The notes under the pieces are model-generated. The model worked only from the letters and a program-made list of their open reading frames with translations, made no database searches and had not been told where the DNA came from. The translations under genes and the position numbers were made by a program. From Amphibalanus amphitrite (Eukaryota > Arthropoda > Thecostraca > Balanomorpha > Balanidae), in contig NW_024881611.1 in the NCBI RefSeq assembly GCF_019059575.1, positions 497,001 through 561,000 on the forward strand: 64,000 nt of DNA, given 5' to 3'. Position 1 is the stretch's first letter. Each line of letters begins with the position of its first letter. Of this stretch, positions 56,632 through 64,000 are shown one piece after another.

Positions 56632-57533
56632 ATCAAAGCGTCCAAAACCGCAGCATCCAAGGTACGCAACATCCAAAACTGCAGCGTCCAAAGTACGCAA
56701 CGTCCAAAATACGTCAAAAATCGGGTATATAGGGAGCATTCACAACGTCCAAAACCGAAACATCCAAAACCGCAACATCCAAAACGTATCATCCAAAAAC
56801 GCAACATCCAAGGACGCATCATCCAAAGAACGCAACATCCAAAGTACGCAACATCCAAAGTACGCAACATCCAAAACCGTTAGGTTAGGTTAGGTTAGGC
56901 TAGGTTAGGTTAGGTTAGGTTTCCTTATGCCCGGTAGGCATAAATCAGTAGGTTAGGTTAGGTTAGGTTAGGTTAGGTTCCGTTACGTTACGTTACGTTA
57001 CGTTAGGTAAGGTTACGTTAGGTTAGGTTAGGTTAGGTTTCCTTATCCCCGGTAGGCAAAAATCAGTAGGTTAGGTTAGGTTAGGTTAGGTTAGGTTTCC
57101 TTATCCCCGGTAGGCAAAAATCAGTAGGTTAGGTTAGGTTAGGTTAGGTTAGGTTAGGTTAGGTTAGGTTAGGTTAGGTTAGGTTAGGTTAGGTTAGGTT
57201 AGGTTGGGTTAGGGATAGGAAAAAATCAGTAGGTTAGGTTAGGTTAGGTTAGGTTAGGTTAGGTTAGGTTGGTTTTGGATGTTGCGTGCCTTGGATGTCG
57301 TGGTCTTAGACGTTGTGGTTTTGGAGGTTACGTACTTTGGATGTTGCGTCTTTGGATGTTGCGTTTTTTGGATGATACGTTTTTGGACGGTGCGGTTTTG
57401 GATGTTTCGGTTTTGGACTTTGTGAATGCCCCCTATAAACCCGATTTTGGACGTATTTTGGACGTTGCGTACTTTGGACGCTGCGGTTTTGGATGTTGCG
57501 TACCTTGGATGCTGCGGTTTTGGACGCTTTGAT
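56632..57533. mobile_element. palindromic element with TTAGG core inserted in gag
   Basis: Two inverted arms of about 240-260 bp (56632-56880 and about 57272-57533) start ATCAAAGCGTCCAAAACCGC. They consist of a repeating CGCAACATCCAAAA-type unit. They enclose an array of TTAGG pentamers. GGTCC abuts both sides on the coding strand, a possible 5-bp target duplication. There is no transposase, and I do not know the family. Confidence 0.75.
56881..57271 (+). repeat. internal TTAGG (telomere-type) array
   Basis: About 50 TTAGG units are broken three times by TTTCCTTATCCCCGGTAGGC followed by AAAAATCAGTAGG or close variants. TTAGG is the ancestral arthropod telomere repeat. Here it is internal to a transposon, so it does not mark a chromosome end. 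Confidence 0.9.
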
Positions 57534-58537
57534 ACGGACCCCTCTCGACGCTCCGCGGCTGAGAGCGTCTGGGCCCTTCGGCACTCTTCGGTCGGGTGTG
57601 GAAACTGGCAGAACAGACAGTTCTGGCTCTGTTCTCGAGAAGTTCGCAGCGCTGTCGCTGAGCTAGTGGTTCTGGATGGTGCGTGCGCGGTATGGTCTTC
57701 CGTGACCGTCGCACGCCTACTCAGACTGCTGGGAGACCGATCATGGGCTTCCAAGAACCTTTGCGCGTACTCAGCTAGCTCATCTAAGCAGTATGTGGCC
57801 TTTTCTCGCAAATAGATGGCCAGGGGCTTGGCACAGGTGTTCATAAACTGTTCGTGAATGATCAAGTTTTTCAAACCCTCGAATGACTGATCAGTTTTAG
57901 TCAGCGTGATCCATTTCTCTAGGTAACTAGCCAGACGATAAATAAACTGCTGGGGGCTCTCATCCGGCTCCGGCTTGGCATCACGCATTTTTAGCCGGTA
58001 GCCTTCCCCAGTGAGGCCATATCTGTGCAGGAGGGCCGCCTTCAGTTTCATGTAGTCGTTTGCGTCATCCTCCTTCATTCGGGTGTAAACTTCGAGCGCT
58101 CGACCTGACAGCAAAGCGCTGAGACTGACAGCCCATTCCGATTCGTCCCATCCGTTTACTCTGGCCAGTCGCTCAAATCGGTTAAGGTAGCTGTCAAGAT
58201 CATCCTTGCCATCCGTAAACGCAGGCAGTTTGGGTCGCTTGACGGCCGGCACTGACTGCGCAGGCTCGCTCGGCTGCTGCGGCTCCCTGGAACCACCGGT
58301 GCTCTCTAATTCTGCTCTCTCCAATCTCAATCGCTCCATTTCCAGCTCATGTCGTCTTAAGAGTTCTCGCTCTTCTCTTTCTTCTTGTCTTGCCTTTTCT
58401 TCTCTTTCTTCTTGTCTTGCCTTTGCCCTCTCTGCCCTGTCTACTTGCTCGTTCGCGTACTTCAAGGCTGATTCGCCGCTTAAACCATACTTCTCGGCCA
58501 GTTCCAAGTATTCTTTGAGTCCTGTCACGGTCGCCAT
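57534..58537 (-). pseudogene. BEL/Pao gag, interrupted
   Basis: The frame starts at ATG 58537 (58555 if translation begins in the LTR). It encodes an EER-rich coiled coil (about residues 35-75 from the upstream Met), a capsid-like region (FTDGKDDLDSYLNRFERLA, ALLSGRALEVY, ESPQQFIYRLASYLEKW), and a first zinc-knuckle-like CLFCQFPHPTEEC. It is cut off by the inserted palindromic element; the open frame runs on into the insertion for about 90 codons of repeat-encoded residues. Confidence 0.85.
58517..58536 (-). promoter_or_regulatory. primer-binding site complementary to tRNA-Arg, overlapping the gag start
   Basis: Three bases after the 5' LTR the minus strand reads TGGCGACCGTGACAGGACTC. As far as I recall, this is complementary to the 3' end of arthropod tRNA-Arg(UCG) including CCA. 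The A before it makes ATGG, so the site doubles as the first gag codons (ATVTGL after the initiator Met). Confidence 0.75.
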
Positions 58538-58539
58538 AA

Positions 58540-58874
58540 TGTTGAGTCTTTCCACTTATGATTGCCTTAGATTAAGGTTTCAATTCAACTTCAGTTAAGC
58601 AAATTACGTTAATGTCATTTTTGCTCAATGTGCTACGTCACTGTGTCTAGCAACTCAAATTACTCAAATTAATATCAAAATAAAAGTCTATGATTCAAAT
58701 CTTTTTCTATTCTCTCCAAAAACCATTCTCTCTCTCCAGCCACTTTCCCTTCTCAATTTCTTGTGACACACATTCTCTGCACGTACACTTTTGACAAACA
58801 TACTCTTTTTCTGTAGAGCTTAAATAAATGCGCACCTCCCGTTAGCAATCACAATCATCTTTGGATATTCTACA
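58540..58874 (-). repeat. 5' LTR
   Basis: It is 335 bp with TG..CA termini. It differs from the 3' LTR by a single base (C at 58714, G at 52377). It contains an in-frame ATG (58555) continuous with gag. Confidence 0.95.
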
Positions 58875-59759
58875 GTTGACCTTGCGTGACGTCATTTATG
58901 ACGTCATCAAGGTCATATTAGTTTTTCGTCAATAACTCTTGATCAAATTGAGCTAGCGAGTTGAGAAAGCCACCAATGGACTCAGGAAGACCTGCCGAAT
59001 CGAATGATATGCGATATGACCTCTTTCGACCAACTTCGTGACCTGGGGGTGCTGACCTGACCTTGACCTGAGGTCAACACCCCAAGTTGACCTGACCCGG
59101 ACAAAAAGTATATCATTCGACGTGCCTGAGCGAGGCGAACACGATGCTGCCAAAATCGCGGCTCTGCGGCCGTTTTTTGCGAAGTTATTCACCAAAAACT
59201 GAACCGTACCCTGGGGCACTTGACCTGACCTCAGAGGTCACCGGTTGACCTAGGACCTTAAAATCGGGTACCAATCTCTGCGTTTCGTAACGGTGCACAC
59301 GCTCGTTTTTTTCCGCGACGCGCTAGCTCCACCAGGGGCGAAACGGCGAGGGGGGGGGTCGTACCCGCCCCCCCCCCCCTCGGCCGGCGCGTATGTAGAA
59401 AACCAATAGATCCGGCGAGGGTTAAACGGACGGGAGAGAGACAGGACAGAGACGGGACGGAGACGAGAAAGGAAGCTGGTAGAAGGACAAGGCGATGAAA
59501 CGGCACACGAAACAGAGTGAGTGGAAAATGTCTTCTCATTATTACATAAAATAGATGGGAAACACCATAGTGGAAGCAATTTCCCCAATTTGGTCCCGAT
59601 AGTTTTAGTCATATAATTCACTTTCCCTTCACATGCGACATCATAAGCGTCACGTAAAAACTATGAGTAATGTTTAGAAAAAAAAAACGCGGGTGTCTAA
59701 CGGTCTTCTTTTTCAGCGATCATTTCTGCTGGCTACATCATTAAACACTCCCTAAACAG

Positions 59760-60440
59760 TTGCTAAATCCTCTTCTTTCTGTTTCCCCTCGTGTGAACCG
59801 AGGCAGCAGCCGCAGCTGCCGGCTGCGCTCATCCCACTGCTCTCCGAGCCTCTCTCAGCGGGGAGCCCAGGCTCCGGTCGCCAGCCGTCCCAGCCGACAG
59901 CCGCGGCCGCCGCCCGCCGTGTCGCGTCGCGATTTATGCACGCGCGCGCGTGGTTTTTGCCCTCTCGGCGGTGCGGTGCGGGGCGGACGCGGCTGATCTC
60001 GGCCAGCCGCGGCGGCGCGGTCAATTTATCGCGTGTCACCGCTGCTCGATGGCGCGCTAAAGAACAGCGCGCGTATAAATACGACGGAACAATACAGGGC
60101 CGGTGAAAAACGGCCATGGCGCCCGGCCGATAGGGCACGCTCAATCGGCGCTGATGAATGCTGGTCAGCTGGCGGGCGCGGGCGGTCCGGGGTGGCTGCG
60201 GCGGACTGCGGCGGACTGCGGGGGCGGCGCAGACTGGACTCGGCGGCTTTGTGGGGCGCAGTGAGATGTTGCAGGCGGTGATGAGAAATGAACGGATCGG
60301 ACGAACAAGGTCGCCCGGGTGAGAACTGGGGCTGCAGGGCGCCGGACGGAGCTGGAGGATGGAGAGGAGTGCGTTCAATCGGACAGCCAGGGCGTTCACT
60401 CGGCCCGGTTCCCTCAGCTGGTTGTGACGGGTATGTCACT
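59760..60440. other. CpG-rich block upstream of FGFRL1
   Basis: It is a dense CpG stretch with a TATAAATA at about 60074-60081 on the plus strand. Open frames on both strands have no signal peptide or familiar domain. It may be a promoter, for FGFRL1 or an unseen transcript; this is inference from composition. Confidence 0.3.
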
Positions 60441-63400
60441 CAGTCCCGCTGCCAACGAACGTCTAACCAGCTGGTGCACTCGGAGAGACTAGCAAAAGTG
60501 GAAGACCGACACACTGTCCAAAACACTCTAATCGAGCGCTCTGCAGGGCTACCTTGTTTCGTCTCCGTCAGCTGTTGCACCCTGTGGGTGATAGGGAGTG
60601 ACTGGACCACCCATGCAGCCTCAGCAGCAGCCAACGGGCATTGCTAACTCCCGCATGTCTTCCTGGCCCGCCCATGGATCAACTGATAAGTGATAACTGA
60701 TAATGTTCACTTCCATCCCTCTGAGCCACCCATGGCGCTCCTCCCCGCCTCTGACCGCCCGTGACCTCTGGTGACCGCTATTGATCATCCCCCACTCCCG
60801 ACCGTCCCCAGCGGTCCCCGGCTGTGGAGAGCGCCGCGGTCCGACCGGGACCGCTCGTGGTCCGGCCGGGACCGCCCGTGGTCCGGCCCGGACCCCCACC
60901 GGCCAGCAGGAGCGACCACCAATAAAAAGCGCTGGTCAGTTTAGCTGTGACATTTACATGAGGCGGACGGCGAACGGAGCGCAGCGGTGGTCGGTAATTG
61001 AATTAAGCGTGCCAGTATCTGCACGGCCGAGCTGCCCATGGGAGGGCCGAGACCAGCACAGATAAGGTCTGAGCGGGGTCTAACGAAGGTCATTGGCCGA
61101 TTGGGTCTTCTCTGGCAGCTGGCACGGACAATGGGAAAAACCGACATGGGTTTCGGACGTGCAGTGTGAGATTGTTGGTGGAATTGATGCTAAATAATGG
61201 ATGTCAGAGTGCATGCGAATGCATTCTGCTGGAATGAATTCCAATCTTCTTAACACCGCTGCAGGCGACCATTTTAATCAGTATACACAAACTACGTAAA
61301 CGTGAAATGCAGGCCCGGGCATAACATACCGCACGGTTTATAGCCGAAGATCGAAGATGCAAGGAAGCACGCGGCATCGATTCGGTTTTAATATGACGTC
61401 GTGTCGCGTCGACCCCCTTATCGTCGATCAAAATATCTGACCGATTATTGATGGTCGGCCCGGCTGTCCAGCTCCATTTAGTTTGGCGGCAGCCCGCTCC
61501 GGTCACAGGGGCGGTCGCCAGGTCTGGGCGCGCTCAGTCGATACCCCAATCTATGGAGGGGCCGAACGGCTCCCGAACTGATGAAACGACTTGCAGCACG
61601 TCATCGTTAGTGATGAACTTTGGGCACTCGTGCCGCTCATCTGCCGCGCGACTAGGGCTGGGCCGAGGGTCGCTCCGTGGCCGCACACGGACACCGCAGG
61701 AATGTACCGCTCGCACACCGGTGGGCGGTGATAATTAATGAGGTCCCGTCCACGGCAGGTTAGAGGGTGATGGTGCAAATAGTTCGCACATGATTAAAGT
61801 AAATATATAAGGCAGCGAGGGTGGGACGACTTCAAGTGGTTAGTAAGACATGTCAAACTACCGCCCAGAAAGTAGATCAAGATAAATAATTTAAAAGCTT
61901 GATTGAGTTAATCTTTTTTAATCTTCAACGAAGTTTAGTTATTTGCACTCCAAACAACATTAAAGCAAAAGAAACTTTAAAGTTCTTTGCTTTGATCAAA
62001 TAAATCATCAGTTTGATTAACACGACTAATTGAAAAGGCTTGCTCATTCAGAGCAATTTCGGTAGAAATGTTTACTCTTCACGTGAGCTCCGTAAATCAT
62101 GTTAACTGCTGTTTTCCAACGGAAGTAGTTCCATTCCTTTGATTTTAATGTGATGTCCGCATTGAAGTCTACCGGTAAGTGGCTTATTTACTTACGGCTT
62201 TGATGCAGCCCATTCCATTAACTTCAATCATCTAGATAACTTTGACCCGGCGGCGGTAGCGGAGAGCCGCTCTCAATTGTTGATCGACGAGAGGCAAGTG
62301 GAGACCGATCCCTGATGGCCGATGCAGGGGTTCACTAGGGTGCATCTCTCAGCGTTCACTGTATAGCTTCGACGACATCGCTTTAGATGAGGCACACACG
62401 GCTCATAATCAGGTGATAAGAGCGACGCGATGGTGCACTATTCGGTAATCGGCCTGAGGTGAAGTGGTCAATAAATAATTAACAAGTCCTAGAAAGCGGG
62501 CTAACGTTTACTAGATGACGGGTTATCCTTTAAATAGGGTGAGTGACAGAGCTGATCACATCCTCTGCACGGTGATAATAAGGTCGGAGCGGACAACTCA
62601 CAGCAACGGAGCATATAATAATCTGCAAATAATTCCAACTTTCAGACAGGTATGCAGCCTCTTCTGTGTAAATAATTATCTCCCCATCAGGCGACATGAG
62701 TTCGCAGTCTGGGAAACGGCCCTGGCGGCCGATGACAGCGGAAAATACACGGGTGGGCACATTGCGGCGCGCCGAGCGGCATGGCTAAATCAACAGCTCG
62801 GCCCGATACCGCGGCGCCCGACCATAACTCAACCTGCAGTGCAGTGCAAACGTTTACGGCCACCGGCCGGCCGTGCAATCCACCTGCGGCCGCGATAACT
62901 CGGCCGTAATGAGCCATAAACGGAACGTCCGAAAACGTTGCAGCCTTTGTTCAGGAACACACGATAATAGCCGGTGCCGAGTGTTGCCGGGCCTGTTACA
63001 ACCGGAGCGGGCCCGGCCAGCGCGCTGTAGTTGCCCGACGCTCCAAGAGCAGGTCGTCACGCCACGGTTAGAGGAGGTCTGATGAACTCAACCGGAGCAG
63101 CCGGCCGAGAGCCGCACCAATACGCCGCGGGTCCGAGAGGGGCGATCAGACGGGCTCTGACCAGACGCCCGGCCGCCGGCAGCATTAGCTCCGAGATTTC
63201 GGCCCGCGCCAGAGTGATGTGCCGGAGTCGGACGTCTGTTGCCAGGCCGAGCCGGCAGTCGATCAGTGCATTAATCCATCTGTTAGTCGGCCCATCTGTC
63301 CGTCTACCCGTCACTGCTGTCCCGTTGACCGGCTGTGTGTTTGTCCAACTGTCCTGTCCGTTTGTTCCGCAGCCCAAGACCAATGTTTGGCGTCCCGCGG

Positions 63401-64000
63401 CAAACATTGCCCTCCATTAGGATCGTGCTCGATGTCGACAGAAGTCTGATGCATTCTGATCCGTTTCCGCCAGTCATATGTGATGACGGACCACGAGCAA
63501 AGCCAGAGCCACCATGTCTTATTATGAGCCGGATTAAATGTTCACTGCTCAGCATAACATATGAGGAATGCAGCCCGTGAAGGTATCATTATCAACTATA
63601 AATAGACCGTTTGCAGCCTTGGTTATGAGACGGGCGCACATTTCTTTCCGACAATCTAGCGATTACCTAAAAGGTCAAAACCATCCCATAGCGTTGATGA
63701 ACCATTAGATTTCGTTAAGTGGCCATGGTGACACAAAACGGCCCTAAACGGTTGAATATAAAGACGATCAGTTTTAAGTCATACACTCAAAACTTTTTTA
63801 CTACCTCCTGGAGAGTTCATTTTCATCAAACCCGCAAGATAATAGTATATTAAAAGGGTAACTCGCTGCTACCATTATGTGCATAGTAACGGTACGTGGT
63901 TAATATGAACTTATTCGCCAGCGAATAGTATTATTACCATGTAAATATCCATATTACTCTCGCGATCCAGAACATCACGAAAACTCTTTCCTCCTGAGTA
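60441..64000. other. no gene recognised to the right edge
   Basis: The stretch mixes GC-rich parts (60780-60920, 62690-63420) with AT-rich ones. Short open frames have no convincing splice borders, domains or signal peptides. It probably belongs to the FGFRL1 upstream region or intron. Confidence 0.4.

Larger units (their letters stand above)
52203..58874 (-). mobile_element. BEL/Pao LTR retrotransposon, nearly complete but disrupted
   Basis: Two 335-bp LTRs bound gag and pol on the minus strand. GTTGAC is duplicated at 52197-52202 and 58875-58880. Domain order is Gag, CCHC knuckles, aspartic protease (LDSGSN), reverse transcriptase (IYCDD), RNase H, integrase, as in BEL/Pao. Breaks are a 0.9-kb element inserted in the Gag nucleocapsid region (56632-57533), a TAG at 54318-54320 within RNase H, and a TGA at 53373-53375 within the integrase core. 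Confidence 0.92.
51710..59421. mobile_element. TTAA-type, piggyBac-like element (copy 6) split by a BEL/Pao insertion
   Basis: TTAA lies at 51706-51709 and 59422-59425. The ends are CCCTCGCCGGCCGAGG and CCGGCGAGGG, each with a G-run/C-run hairpin just inside. Its own sequence is 51710-52202 and 58875-59421, with AGGTCA/TGACCT words. The middle is a complete LTR retrotransposon. Confidence 0.85.

Noticed and set aside
56881..57271. TTAGG array as a chromosome end or fusion point
   Set aside because: It is enclosed by inverted arms inside a retrotransposon and interrupted by spacers, so it belongs to a mobile element.
59752..60439. Minus-strand frames of 215 and 137 codons, considered as FGFRL1 first exon
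   Set aside because: There is no signal peptide, no phase-1 donor in a sensible place, and the composition explains the open frames.

Overview
This is a eukaryotic, intron-rich window, most likely from an arthropod and probably a crustacean. Three things point that way. A TTAGG array of the arthropod telomere type lies inside a transposon. There is a nearly intact BEL/Pao LTR retrotransposon. The GC-rich coding exons encode arthropod-like versions of metazoan proteins. A barnacle-like genome is my best guess, but the species cannot be fixed from sequence alone.

Three genes can be read exon by exon, with GT/AG borders and compatible phases. (1) A minus-strand gene (7738-18064, four coding exons, 241 codons plus stop) encodes a small secreted cysteine-rich protein. 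(2) A plus-strand KCMF1 orthologue (28840-38771, eight coding exons, 469 aa) has a ZZ zinc finger followed by Di19-type zinc fingers; it is a predicted ubiquitin-ligase component. (3) A minus-strand FGFRL1-like receptor (40132-47818, six coding exons visible, signal-peptide exon not found) has three Ig domains, one membrane helix and a short tail with no kinase. KCMF1 and FGFRL1 converge tail to tail, with their stop codons about 1.4 kb apart. A possible exon of another minus-strand gene lies at 664-860, near a GC-rich stretch with three CRE-like sites.

Most of the rest is repeats. The dominant family consists of non-autonomous, piggyBac-like elements. They are flanked by TTAA or a one-base variant, start CCC and end GGG, carry a G-run/C-run hairpin just inside each end, and have cores studded with AGGTCA/TGACCT half-sites. 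Copies lie at 2408-4312, 9241-10148, 11199-13288 (with 12111-13023 nested inside), 21604-22773, 26975-28243 and 51710-59421, with a fragment from 23093. The window also holds a hAT-like element with an 8-bp target duplication, a TA-flanked MITE pair, several other inverted-repeat elements, a long foldback, CACGTG-rich repeats and a strongly G/T-skewed tract.

The most complex locus is a four-layer nest in the upstream region of FGFRL1 (51710-59421). A TTAA element contains a BEL/Pao retrotransposon (52203-58874). The gag region of that retrotransposon is split by a palindromic element (56632-57533), whose centre is a TTAGG array. The two LTRs differ at one position in 335, yet pol carries two in-frame stop codons.
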